Assembly: GCA_024867545.1 (NCBI GenBank)
Contig: JANFNE010000018.1
Coordinates: forward strand, 186,001 to 250,000
From: Phytopythium helicoides
Lineage: Eukaryota; Oomycota; Peronosporomycetes; Pythiales; Pythiaceae
Direction of reading: 5' to 3'
Length of the DNA stretch: 64,000 nt
Shown here in pieces: positions 1 through 9,345 of this stretch (positions within the stretch are counted from its first letter, which is position 1; every line of letters begins with the position of its first letter). The notes under the pieces are model-generated. The model was not told the origin of the DNA, did not search any database, and worked only from the letters and a program-made list of their open reading frames with translations. Both the position numbers and the translations under genes were made by a program.

Positions 1-641
1 AGGAACGCCTCGAGCAGTGCTGGCACAACGCGCTGTGCCTCGCAGTGACGGCCGCTGGTCTTGCTGACGCTGTGGCGACCCATCTTGACAAAGTCATTGA
101 CGAACTTGTTGAGGATGGTCTTGCGCTTCTCGGTGTTGGCCATGAGCTTGACGAGGCTGCGCGGCTGCGAGCTCTTGAAGCGAATGTACGTGACGAACTC
201 GACGCAGTAGCTGCACAGGCACACGGGCACCTGGCTGACGGCCTCGAGCACCTGCTCACGGAGCCGTTCAAAGTCCGAGTAGCGGCGCTCGACCTTGAAG
301 GTCGGGTGAGCGGCGCATACAGTCTTGTCATTGTCGCTCGCAGGCTCGTTCAATTGGCTCTTGGGCAGGCGCGAGCGCGGCAGCGTGAGGAACACTTCAA
401 GCGTGTAGTAGTCGACACCGTCGCGCGAGTGGGTCTCATTGATCTCGACGCACGCAATGCTGTCGAGGAAGCCGCGCGAGAGCGTCGTGTTCCATCGGCG
501 GTGGCGCTCCAGGTCGAGCGCGAGGCTGCTCTCGACACCCTGCGGCGGGCGGACGGCCTCAACCGGAGCCGAGGCGACCACCTGGGCGCCGTGGTCCTTG
601 GACAGCGGCGACAGGCAGCCGTGGTGCACTGAGACGGTCAT
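1..641 (-). CDS. PX-like domain protein, C-terminus cut by window edge
   Basis: Reading the minus strand from the ATG at 641 gives 213 codons without a stop, running off the window at base 1. The protein has a short variable N-terminus, then the core of a divergent PX (phox homology) fold: VEINETHSRDGVDYYTLEVF, the PX signature VERRYSDFERLREQVL, then VCLCSYCVEFVTYIRF, then an EKRKTILNKFVNDF helix. PX domains usually bind phosphatidylinositol-3-phosphate on endosomes; the RRYSDF arginine is kept, but the usual proline-rich membrane loop is replaced by a CxCxYC element. It is one of twelve paralogues in this window, closest in layout to the genes at 7485 and 9346. Intronless as far as seen. Start chosen because an initiator-like element lies about 62-77 bases upstream. 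Function is inferred from fold only. Confidence 0.8.
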   Translation of the reverse strand, partial: MTVSVHHGCLSPLSKDHGAQVVASAPVEAVRPPQGVESSLALDLERHRRWNTTLSRGFLDSIACVEINETHSRDGVDYYTLEVFLTLPRSRLPKSQLNEPASDNDKTVCAAHPTFKVERRYSDFERLREQVLEAVSQVPVCLCSYCVEFVTYIRFKSSQPRSLVKLMANTEKRKTILNKFVNDFVKMGRHSVSKTSGRHCEAQRVVPALLEAF

Positions 642-702
642 GGTCAAGAGTGGAGTGGAGTGTGCGGTTGTCGTTGGCGGAGGGAGCTGCTCGCTGTAGG
701 CG

Positions 703-718
703 GCAAATTCAGGAGTGA
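703..718 (-). promoter_or_regulatory. Initiator-like core promoter element
   Basis: The minus strand reads TCACTCCTGAATTTGC, close to the oomycete initiator consensus (TCATTYYNCAWTTT type). It sits about 62-77 bases upstream of the ATG at 641. Similar elements occur at about the same distance before the paralogues starting at 8288 and 9346. Confidence 0.5.
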
Positions 719-2042
719 CAGGCTCGCCAAGCAGCGCTTTCGAGTCGCAGAGGATGTCTCCGGCGCACAAGAGACACGGAGCACGGCGCAATCTGCTCGG
801 GACGCCCCGCGTGCCACCGATTGCGCTGCATGCGTGGGCGGAACGCGCTGCTTGGGTTTCGGCGTCGTGCTGACTCGCCGAAATCCTGAAGTTTCGTGAG
901 ACAGACGTCATGCGAAGCGTGACGCGCAGCTGGTCACGGTGCTTTCCGCGCCGTTGATTGGCTGATAATGTGGAGGGTAGGGATTTCGAGACAGGTCGAC
1001 CTTCATAATCCGATCCCAGTCCATAAACGACCTCTGGAATATGATACCTTACCTCCAGCATGTTATCGCGCCGAGCAAGCAACCGGCGGCGATGGCGGCG
1101 ATGGCTGTGCTGTGCGCCGTCAATCAAGTCGCGTTCGGGTCGCATCTGGTCGAGAGCGTGGGTTTTTCGCGCCAGCCGGTGCAGCTGTCACGAGAATCTC
1201 GACGAGATTCGCCGCGTTTGACGTCAGTCACCGGTCTCACTGGTGGTCGCGAGCTCGTCCGTCCGCTTGGCCCAGTCCACGCCAGCTCCTCGCAAGCGTG
1301 ACGCGTCTCGAGCGCCAGTCGATGCCCGAACACTCCGAGATGGGCCCATGCGACGAGCGGAGCGTCGCCGGCCCCGCTGTCCACGCGCCATTTGGCAACA
1401 AGTCGCCGCGGCCAATGGGCCGCCACCATCGCCGCTGCGTCAGTGAAAGCCGCGAGCGGACGCGAGGAGCAGGCGAGCGAGAGCGAGGCAGAGAGCGAGC
1501 GAGAACGACAGGAGGATGCTCGAGTCTGAATCGGCGGATGGCCGACTGACGTGTTCGCCACGCCCGACTTGACCCGACCCGACTGACACTACAGTACTGT
1601 ACACCTCATTTTGATAGCGTGGCTTCCTCACAGTGATGCCGAATATTTTGCCTCGATGCAGTCGTCAGCGCCCCACAATTTTTCACCAGCTGCATCACAT
1701 CCCAGCCGCGTAGCGGAGCTTGATGGCCGCAATGCTGGCTGGTGGTCGGCTTGGTGATCAGCGGGCTGGAGATGCGAGAGGTGGCGAGACGGTGTGGCAC
1801 TAGGTGCTGGCTACGGATGCGACTGATGCGCAAGCAGCCCCGATCCGCAAGATGAAAGGCTAAAGTGTCAACCGCATGGCGTGCGTGAATATTTTAGGTT
1901 CAAGGCGCTGTTCCGGCCTCATGCTGCTGCTACTGCGGAGGTGGTGATGGCGGCGATCCATCAGCCACGCAGCCGCTTATAAAGAACGGATACTACTACC
2001 TATGGCAATACGCGACGGGTTTCACGCAGTGGCTGCCGCGCA
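719..2042. other. Intergenic, no gene supported
   Basis: About 1.3 kb between two minus-strand PX-like genes. It holds a purine-rich tract near 1440-1515 and a small palindrome near 1193-1212 (GAGAATCTCGACGAGATTC). The open frames here look GC-driven and carry no recognisable domain. No tRNA-like cloverleaf seen. Confidence 0.5.
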
Positions 2043-2923
2043 TCATGAAGACTCGGCCGGGGCGTCGGAGAGGAACTCGACGAGCAGCATCGGCAGCTTG
2101 TCGTACAGCGCGCACTCCTTCGTGTGGCCGATCTTGCGCTCCGTCGCGATCGCGAGGAGCTCATCCAAAAATTCGCCCAACACTTGCTGGCGCATCTTGG
2201 CGGTCGTGGTCAGACGCACGAGCAGCCGCGGCTGCGCCATGCTGAACATGGAGAAGTGCTCGAACGCCGCGCACAGCGGGCACATGAACATGGCGTTCGA
2301 GCAGATGCAGTCGATCGCGTTCTGGCGTAGCTTTGCAAAATCCGAGTATCGTCGACGCACGCGGAACTCTGGTGCCGTGTCCGGTTGCTGCTGGCTCATC
2401 AGACGCAGGCGCTGCTGCTGGCGCAGTGTCGGGATGCGCGAGTCGCAGCGCAGGCGGAACGAGTCCACAACGTAGTAAGTGACGCCACCCGGAGCCTTCT
2501 CGAACCCGCTGATGTCGACGCGGTCCAGCGACACGACTAGGTCGCGCGAGGACGGCGCCTCGACTGAACAGTTGAGCGGCTCAAGCGCCACAGGTCGCAG
2601 GCGCGGCATCCTCGGCGTGCTTTTGACGCCACCGCTCTTCTCAGGTTTGTCGGTCTTGGCGACCGCCTCCTCGCTCTCGCACACGCACTCGCCTTGGCAG
2701 TCGCACTCTTCCTCCGAGTCGTCATCGTCGTCTTCCTCCTCGCTGTCAGCCTCGCTCTCGGCCGCGCTGCTGGCGTGGCTGTGGCTGTTGCGCTCGCTGT
2801 CGCTGCGTGCCGCGCCGCCGCTCGCCTTGTTGCGGTGGATCGACGACAGCATGAGCTCGTCGTCGGCACTCGTGAGCGACAGCTCGTCCGTGACGAGCAC
2901 GGCCATAGGCATCATCATCGGCA

Positions 2924-2924
<1 letters not shown>
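2043..2924 (-). CDS. PX-like domain protein with acidic N-terminal region
   Basis: The ATG at 2924 opens a 293-residue protein. Residues about 50-100 are rich in Glu/Asp/Ser and contain a cysteine patch (EECDCQGECVCESEE), followed by a basic linker. The PX-like core follows: LDRVDISGFEKAPGGVTYYV, then VRRRYSDFAKLRQNAIDCIC, FMCPLCAAFEHFSMF and a final KMRQQVLGEFLDELLAIA helix. The PX signature RRYSDF is intact; the usual YC of the family's cysteine element is LC here. The frame stays open upstream through a CAG/GCA repeat to a TTG at 2978, but there is no ATG in that extension and an initiator-like sequence (GGCTCACTTGGTCTCC, about 2976-2991) lies inside it, so the repeat is more likely 5' UTR than a polyalanine tract. 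Intronless. Confidence 0.85.
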
Positions 2925-2925
<1 letters not shown>

Positions 2926-2965
<40 letters not shown>

Positions 2966-2968
2966 TTG
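2926..2968. repeat. Trinucleotide (GCT/AGC) microsatellite
   Basis: About 14 GCT-type units interrupted by two GTT units. They lie immediately upstream of the minus-strand ATG at 2924, so on the mRNA strand this is an (AGC)n tract in the likely 5' UTR. It would encode polyalanine if translation began upstream. Confidence 0.9.
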
Positions 2969-5298
2969 CGGAGACCAAGTGAGCCTTCCACGGTCAATTC
3001 CCAACTGAAGTACTCAGGTGCGCCTGAAAGTGGGCGAAAAAAAAATGCCCTAAATTATTAAAAAGGTGGCCAATCAGCGCGCCAGGATCGCTAAGTTGAT
3101 CGCATAAATTGGTCATTTGATCTTTGTATGGTTTCGGCGCGGGACTTGGGTTTTGTATGGCTTTTACGTGTTGGGTGGCGATTACGCGCGGCCGCCATCT
3201 GACTGAAATTCAGTATGGTCTTACTGGGCTCAAGAGACGCCAGGTTTGACGAGCCGCATACTGAATCCAAGTGCGGCACGATATATCATGGTGCGGACAG
3301 AGAAAGGGGTGATTGTGTCAAAATGGACGCGCGTTTCTGCCAAAATTGGCTTCTATACTCGGCGCAAGTTAACGCGCTTGATTGGGGCAGCAGCAAGCAC
3401 GGTACGCGCGAACCGAGCGCGCCGCAATCCGCAGCGCAGCCTGCTCACTGCGATGTCCATGAGCCATCGGATGTGGTCGAGGCAGTCCCACGTCTGGTAT
3501 ATGAGCAATACGACGCTGCGTTCCGGCTCGACCAGCTTCGTGGCGTCGACTCGTGTGCATATCATTTCAACGTCGAGATGGGGATCGGTTGGCATAGACG
3601 CGGGGATTCCGCCTTCCTGTGATGGCCGTCGGCTTGGAGGAGAGGGAAGGAGCCTCGCTCGCTGGCTTCGGATCGAGAGAGCAGTTCGAAAGCCGTGCGT
3701 CTGCGACTCGTGGCGCAATCATTGGGCCGATCGCGCGCAGCGTCACCATGACTCGCAAACCTTCACTTTTCACGCGCTTACGCGGCAATGCTTACTCGGC
3801 GCCTCCGTGTCTCTCCGGGTCGCGCACGCGTGCCGTGCGAAACCGCGCGCGGCTGCTTGGCCTGCGTGCTGGCGGTCCGAGTCTTGCTTGTCTGTATCGC
3901 ATTGGAGCTGCCAGCTCGCTTCCCATTGCAGCTCAGACGGATGGCAGAGAGCGGAAGGAGAGGAGCCGCCCAAAAGGAGAGGAGGAGGCGAATGGGTACA
4001 ACTCATTTCTCACGAAAGCAGTTTGTAGTCAGAAGGCCAGCGCCGCGCCGTCACGGTGGGAAGCAAGTGACTTTGTTGTAGCTCTTCCATGGATATGTAT
4101 CTGGAGCCGCTAAGAGCAGCCCAAGATCGCGCAACCAGAGAAAACTGAGGATCTTGGCGAGAGGCTGCCAACGCGTTCGACACAAAGCTCGGGTCCGTCA
4201 TCAGCCGACACTCTGCAGCATGTTGTTGGCGCCGCTCGCCTTCAACTGCAATGCCGATTACTCTTGCGGCGCGATTCAACATGGTAGCCGCGGAGCAAAC
4301 AAAGCTCCTTGCTTATGAAGCATACGCCTCGCCCGTGAAGCAAACGCCTTTGCCGATCGCTCCGGCAGAGCTTGAACATTTGGCGTATACCGATTTGCTC
4401 TCAAAGCATGTGATGAGGCGTCAACACCGCCAGAATATCCAGGCGAGTCATCTCGCGGCGCGATTGCACCACAAGGTTTGGAAGCTCGTCTGTTTTCGGC
4501 TTGCGACCCGTTCATGCTGGCCATTAGGCGCCGGAAGCTGCACCGAGGAAGAAGAGAACGGCAGCCGATGCTTCCAGAACGCCAAACACGTGTCTTCGGT
4601 GGCGAAGGCTCCCGCATTTCGCGAGGCACGCAGGCTGCGGTGGTGCCGGACCGAATGATGCCAGCAGCGCGCACAATGCTGCGACACGCTCTCGCCCGCA
4701 GAAGTAAACAGCCATCGGAGTGTTTGCTCCCATACAAGTCGCGCATGGCGCGCGTCTCAGACGCTACGCCAGCCCAGCCCGCGCACGAAAGAACCGAAGC
4801 TCGCGGCGGATCGGAGGAAGGGCGGACGGACCCACCTCCTTCCTCTTTCGCGCGGAAGCGTAAACGTCGGTAGTCGATGGATTTTCTCTCGGAGACCTTG
4901 TGGCTATTGGCAATGGCGTGGAGGGCGTCCGCCCGCATGAGCAATGGCCTGCATCGAGATGTTGGGCACGGCTCCGAGGTCTCGTAGGTTTGGAGTGACT
5001 GGCGGTGGTGCGTCCGTCCTGCGGGCGAGTCGTGATGGATGAGGGTGGTGTGCTGATCTGCGAGCGCGAAAACGTCAGCGAGCCCGAGCACTGAGGTTCG
5101 CATCATGGCGGCGGCGTTTACGGCCGACTGACGTACTGTACGCTAGTGAGAAACTCCCCCCGCTCACCAGCCATGTGTTCCTACCTCTTGCGAGTCCCAC
5201 GTTGTAGTCCTGTCTCCTCCATCTCTCTTCGCAGGCACCACGCTGTACATACAAACGTGTATCCAACAACGACACGGAGCTCTCCGCCGCGCCGCAAT
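2969..5298. other. Long intergenic region, no gene supported
   Basis: About 2.3 kb between divergent PX-like genes. A T/A-rich stretch lies at 3030-3065, with poly-A at about 3039-3047. Several open frames of 60-276 codons occur on both strands, but they overlap each other, lack recognisable domains and have irregular composition. It probably contains the 5' flanks of both neighbours. Confidence 0.5.
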
Positions 5299-5316
5299 CC
5301 TCATTCTCGCTTTTGC
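5299..5316 (+). promoter_or_regulatory. Initiator-like core promoter element
   Basis: CCTCATTCTCGCTTTTGC matches the oomycete initiator pattern (TCATTYY followed by a T-rich core). It lies about 42-60 bases before the ATG at 5358 and covers the only upstream in-frame alternative start (TTG at 5313), so translation from that TTG is unlikely. Confidence 0.5.
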
Positions 5317-5357
5317 GCCGAACACCGCACCGCAACAACCGGAGACCGACGATCGCC

Positions 5358-6107
5358 ATGGGACCCGAACAGTCCACTGCGTCTACGCCCACGGGCTCGA
5401 GCTTGGCGCTCGCGAGCCCCACAGCCTTGAAGGCGGCCGCACTGTCGCCGCTGGTGGCTCACGCGCCGCTTGTGGTCGCTGGCGGCCGCCCGCTGTCGTC
5501 GTCCGAGCAGGCAGCGACGTCGCTGCCGCAGCCATCGCTGCGACTTGAAGCCTACCGTCGCTGGCAGCGAGATGCGCTGTCGTCGCCGCTCCTGGACAGC
5601 GTCGACCACGCGACCGTCACGGACGCCTGCAAGCACAGCGACGGCGTGACGTACTACAAGGTCCGCGCGTTCCTGTCGCTGCCGAGCTCCCGCCTGCCAA
5701 CCAGCAACGCCCGCACCGCCCGCAGCCGACGACGAACATCGCGTGAAGACGCCGAGCTGAACTCGAGTGACCCCGTGTGCTGCGTGGAGCGTCGCTACTC
5801 GGACTTTGCACGACTCCGCTCTGAGATGCTGGAGGTCGTGTCGCGCCTGCCACAGTGCCAGTGCTCCTACTGCCTCGACTTCCTCGTCTACCTGCGCTTC
5901 CACTGGCGCCAGCCCGATGGACTGCACAAGCTCTTCGGCTCGGCCAAGCACCTCGAGCGCCGCCGCAAGATGCTCGAGGCGTTCCTGAACGACGTGGTCG
6001 AGCTCGCGCAGGCGCCAGTGCTCAAGTTCCAGCAGCGCCGTGGAGCCAGCTGCGGCACTCGCGAGCGCGTGCAAGCGCTGCTCTCGGCTTTCTTGCTCGA
6101 GGAGTAA
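5358..6107 (+). CDS. PX-like domain protein
   Basis: This intronless gene encodes 249 residues. After a Ser/Ala-rich N-terminus comes LEAYRRWQRDALSSPLLDSV, shared with the next gene. The PX-like core is DGVTYYKVRAFLSLPSSRL, VERRYSDFARLRSEMLEVV, LPQCQCSYCLDFLVYLRFHW and RRKMLEAFLNDVVELAQAPV, ending in a C-terminal helix (ERVQALLSAFLLEE). RRYSDF and the CxCxYC element are both intact. The next gene (6680-7333) is its tandem paralogue in the same orientation, with strong similarity over the last 90 residues. Likely role, by analogy with PX proteins, is binding a phosphoinositide membrane; this is inference. Confidence 0.88.
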   Translation: MGPEQSTASTPTGSSLALASPTALKAAALSPLVAHAPLVVAGGRPLSSSEQAATSLPQPSLRLEAYRRWQRDALSSPLLDSVDHATVTDACKHSDGVTYYKVRAFLSLPSSRLPTSNARTARSRRRTSREDAELNSSDPVCCVERRYSDFARLRSEMLEVVSRLPQCQCSYCLDFLVYLRFHWRQPDGLHKLFGSAKHLERRRKMLEAFLNDVVELAQAPVLKFQQRRGASCGTRERVQALLSAFLLEE

Positions 6108-6679
6108 AAGCTCTCTAGGAGAGCTACTAGCAGTCAGGATGATAATTATTAGGGCGGCCTCGCGCCGCCATCTAGCAGTAGTTCATGAAGCGGAACGAAG
6201 CCTCATGACGATATTGAAACATGAATGACAAGCAAGCAATTGAAGTGCTTAGTTTTGGGCTACACCAGTCAGCTGCTCACAGCCAGATGAAATTCGCAAA
6301 TGCATCCTCCTCGCTTCTCAACGATGCGGTTGCAGCTCAAATGGCAATGCCCTCGCTCGAAAACCTCTAAGCTTACAGCGGTACTCGCGGAGCTCGAAGA
6401 TCCATCCGAGCCGATCTACCATAACCGCCTTCTTCCTCGCATGAACGAACTGATAATGAACGTAATGCCCTTATCTGAGCAAGAGCTACAGTACACCACC
6501 AGAAGATTGCTTCCTGGTTGCTTCCCACAAAGGGGAGCTCTTCAACGTGAGGTCCCCGCTGACGCCACGTTTATGATGCCAAGAGAGCTCTCCTCCATTC
6601 TTCGCCCGTGTCTTACCGCAGCCGATGCTCGCTGGCCTCGCCCATTTCCGCTTTTCCAGTCGCGACCGCAAGACAAGTC
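6108..6679 (+). other. Intergenic spacer between tandem PX-like genes
   Basis: No gene supported. An ATG at 6300 opens a frame that runs out of phase into the next gene and has no recognisable domain. A TCCATTCTTCGCCC stretch near 6594-6608 is a weak initiator candidate for the 6680 gene. Confidence 0.4.
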
Positions 6680-7333
6680 ATGGCTCGAGTTCATCCCTCG
6701 CTTCCAACGGCTTCGACCGGGTCACCGTTGTCCCAGCTCTCAGCTCAAGCACCTGAGGTGCTACCAGGCTCGGCGCACTCGTCTGCTGAACCTCGCTCTT
6801 TGCAAAGACTTGAAGCCTATCGCCGATGGCAAATGGCTACGATCGCTTCGCCACTGTTCGACCGTGTGAAGCATGTCATCGTCACAAACGCAGAGCAGAG
6901 CGAGGACGGCGTCGTGTACTACCATATCGATGTGTTCCTGGCTGAGCAAGTCAAAAAGAACTTGTACTCTCAGCGGAGGCAGGCTGTTGAAGCCACCACG
7001 GACAACGCAGACCCGCCTGCCTACCACCTCGAGCGCCGTTACTCGGACTTTGATCGGCTTCGAACCGATTTGCTGTCTCGGATCCCATCCTGCCAGTGCC
7101 CCTACTGCCTTGACTTGGCTGTGTACTTGCGTATTCACTGGGAGCAGCCAAACGCAATCCACAAGGTGCTGTGTACGAGTTCGGAGAGCCGACGCAAGAT
7201 GCTCGAGTCGTTCCTGAACGATGTGGTGGCGCTCGCTCAAGCTCCGGTGCTCAAGCTGTACCACCGCGTCGGAACTACCTGCGGCGCCCGAGAACGTGTT
7301 CAAGCAATGCTGTCTGGATTCCTTCTCGAGTGA
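6680..7333 (+). CDS. PX-like domain protein, tandem paralogue
   Basis: This intronless gene encodes 217 residues. Its layout follows the preceding gene: LEAYRRWQMATIASPLFDRV, DGVVYYHIDVFLAEQVKK, LERRYSDFDRLRTDLLS, IPSCQCPYCLDLAVYLRIHW, RRKMLESFLNDVVALAQAPV and a C-terminal ERVQAMLSGFLLE. RRYSDF and CxCxYC are both present. The frame is open back to a GTG at 6608; the ATG at 6680 gives an N-terminus of family-like length. It faces the minus-strand gene 7485-8288 with 151 bases between the stop codons. Confidence 0.87.
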   Translation: MARVHPSLPTASTGSPLSQLSAQAPEVLPGSAHSSAEPRSLQRLEAYRRWQMATIASPLFDRVKHVIVTNAEQSEDGVVYYHIDVFLAEQVKKNLYSQRRQAVEATTDNADPPAYHLERRYSDFDRLRTDLLSRIPSCQCPYCLDLAVYLRIHWEQPNAIHKVLCTSSESRRKMLESFLNDVVALAQAPVLKLYHRVGTTCGARERVQAMLSGFLLE

Positions 7334-7484
7334 TGTTCGTCAGCGCCGGTGCTGTCGATATGAATGCAAGGAGAAGTCAAAACGAAGGAGAGGAATCAAA
7401 GTTCAAGGCGTTTACAATAATATAGTCTGTTCATTCTTGCTTCGGACCATGAATGCAGTCGCTTGGACAATACAAGCTGTCTGC

Positions 7485-8288
7485 TCATTGATGTGACTTG
7501 TCCAGCAGGAACGACTCCAACAGAGACGGCACGTGAGCTCGCACCTTGCAGTTCGCACGCCAGTCTCCGATGGATGTACGCCGCCGACCACCAACGGAAG
7601 TGGCACGACTTGTGCTCCAGGTTTCGTCGGACATTGGCTCGCGACGTGCAAGCTTGATCAAGTCGTTCAGGAATCCCGCGAGCATCTCTTTGCGAGCTTC
7701 ACCGCGGTAGAGCAGCTTGTTGAGCATTCCTGGTTGGGCGAGCGAGAAGCGCAAGTATTCGATAAACTCGACGCAGTAGGCACAGCGACACAGAGGAATG
7801 GACTCGTGTAGCCAGCTCTCGATCGTATCTCGCAGACTTCCGAAGGCTGAGTACCGGCGCTCGATTTGGTACGTCGGCGCTGCGCTCTCGTCGACTGTGG
7901 ACTCGGTGGTAGATGTGGAGGCAGCCTCACTCGAGTTCGGCTTGCTGCTCCGAGTTGGACTAGCCGCGATGCTGCTGTTGGGAACTGGCAAGCGTGACTC
8001 GGGCGTCGTCAGGAACACGTCGACAACGAAGAACGTGGTGCTGCTGCGCTCAAGAGACTCGTGGATCTCCACGCGGTCAACACTGGATAGGAACCGGCGC
8101 GAGACGCCGGCGTCCCAGCGCAAGTAAGGCTCAACTGGAACAACCTGCGAGCCGAGCGTCGAGGTCGCCCTACTCATAGCGGCGCCGCGTGGTAGGAGGC
8201 TGGTGTGCGGGTTGACGGGCTGCAGTGGTCGCAATCGCGAGGTCGAAGGCGCCGTGGCGGACGTCGGAGCGATGACCATCGACTGCAT
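7485..8288 (-). CDS. PX-like domain protein, left member of a divergent pair
   Basis: The ATG at 8288 opens a 267-residue intronless protein. It has the shared N-terminus LRPLQPVNPHTSLLP, then VDRVEIHESLERSSTTFFVV, IERRYSAFGSLRDTIESWL, IPLCRCAYCVEFIEYLRFSL and ARKEMLAGFLNDLIKLARRE. The signature reads RRYSAF, so the usual Asp is Ala, as in its sister at 9346. The frame is open upstream to 8666, but an initiator-like element at about 8341-8356 and the sister gene's start both favour 8288. The last 75 residues are almost identical to the sister, while the middle is far more divergent. Confidence 0.85.
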   Translation of the reverse strand: MQSMVIAPTSATAPSTSRLRPLQPVNPHTSLLPRGAAMSRATSTLGSQVVPVEPYLRWDAGVSRRFLSSVDRVEIHESLERSSTTFFVVDVFLTTPESRLPVPNSSIAASPTRSSKPNSSEAASTSTTESTVDESAAPTYQIERRYSAFGSLRDTIESWLHESIPLCRCAYCVEFIEYLRFSLAQPGMLNKLLYRGEARKEMLAGFLNDLIKLARREPMSDETWSTSRATSVGGRRRTSIGDWRANCKVRAHVPSLLESFLLDKSHQ

Positions 8289-8340
8289 GTCGGCTCTAGA
8301 ACTGAAGTAGTGGTCGAGTGTCGAGTGCTGACTCGCAGGC

Positions 8341-8356
8341 GGATTCAAGAATGAAC
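8341..8356 (-). promoter_or_regulatory. Initiator-like core promoter element
   Basis: The minus strand reads GTTCATTCTTGAATCC, about 53-68 bases upstream of the ATG at 8288. It resembles the elements before the paralogues at 641 and 9346, suggesting a conserved core promoter in this subfamily. Confidence 0.5.
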
Positions 8357-9277
8357 CACTGCGTGATCCGGAGACCCGGTCCAACAGCAGCGAGAGGAGG
8401 CGCGAGAACACGGAGCAGCACATCGGTGGCGACTGGTCAAGCAGGCGGCGGAGGATGATGGAGATCTGCGTGATTATGGATCTGGGCCTCGCGCGGCCAA
8501 CTCTGCCATCTGGTGCGTGAGTGATGGAAGGCCGACGTGTTCGCTGTGCGGGGCTTGCATGTTCACAATCGCGCAGAGTCCATAATCGACAGGCTGGAGT
8601 GCTCCTCCCCCGAAAATTGACAGGTTCCACGCCATGCGACCACAATCGTGTCCGACTCGTAAACATGACATGGTGAGGACAGGTCTATGCACACGAGCAC
8701 CCGAGCAGCCGGATCAAGCGATTCGCTTTGCGCGGCGAGTGCATCAACATGGGCACCAAGGAGGGAGGCTCGCAAGTCCATCAACACGTCCATGCCTCTG
8801 ATGGTGATCCGCAATCGGATTGTGGGTCCCGGCCCATGGACGCCACTAGCGCCAAATATCTCGAAGCCCAGGGGTCCATGGACCAACTACATACAACGAA
8901 TCTCAATGGAGAAAGTGGTGGGAATGCCAACGTCAGCGTCGACGAAGACACCAGTGTAACATGCCATTCGAACCAGCGAGCATCGAGGTTCAGTTCGTGA
9001 CTACCGAAAAATCGACTGTCTATCTTTCTTGAACACTTTACCGTGGCGCTCAGTGACTCGCTGGCTGTCTGCTCACAAATCTCGGATTGCAAACGTTTAC
9101 GAGCTACTCCGGAGTATGAGAAATGACAGACTTTGACGACGGATTATGGACTCAATGAACGAGGCGTCCCGCACGACGGCTGCTCCTTACGCGACCACCT
9201 GCAGCCCACGTCCATAATCATACAGCGTTCGTGATCAAATTCGTGGCGAGCGGTGAAATCGTGCACATCCAGTCGCG
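8357..9277. other. Shared upstream region of a divergent PX-like pair
   Basis: No gene supported. The 12-mer GAGTCCATAATC (about 8576-8587) recurs inverted as GATTATGGACTC (about 9143-9154), and GTCCATAATC appears again near 9210. These could be regulatory repeats or remnants of the inverted duplication that made the pair. Confidence 0.4.
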
Positions 9278-9293
9278 TCACTTTTGAATTCAC
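9278..9293 (+). promoter_or_regulatory. Initiator-like core promoter element
   Basis: TCACTTTTGAATTCAC lies 53-68 bases before the ATG at 9346. It aligns with the elements upstream of the paralogues starting at 641 and 8288. Confidence 0.45.
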
Positions 9294-9345
9294 TGCAAAG
9301 AGAGCACTGCGCGCTACACTTCGCTTCATCAGAAGATCTGAAGCC

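Noticed and set aside
968..1561. Open frames on both strands between the first two PX-like genes
   Set aside because: Overlap each other, no initiator or domain, composition from a purine-rich repeat.
8289..8666. N-terminal extension of the PX-like gene at 7485-8288
   Set aside because: An initiator-like element lies inside it, the sister gene starts at the equivalent of 8288, and the extension is not shared.
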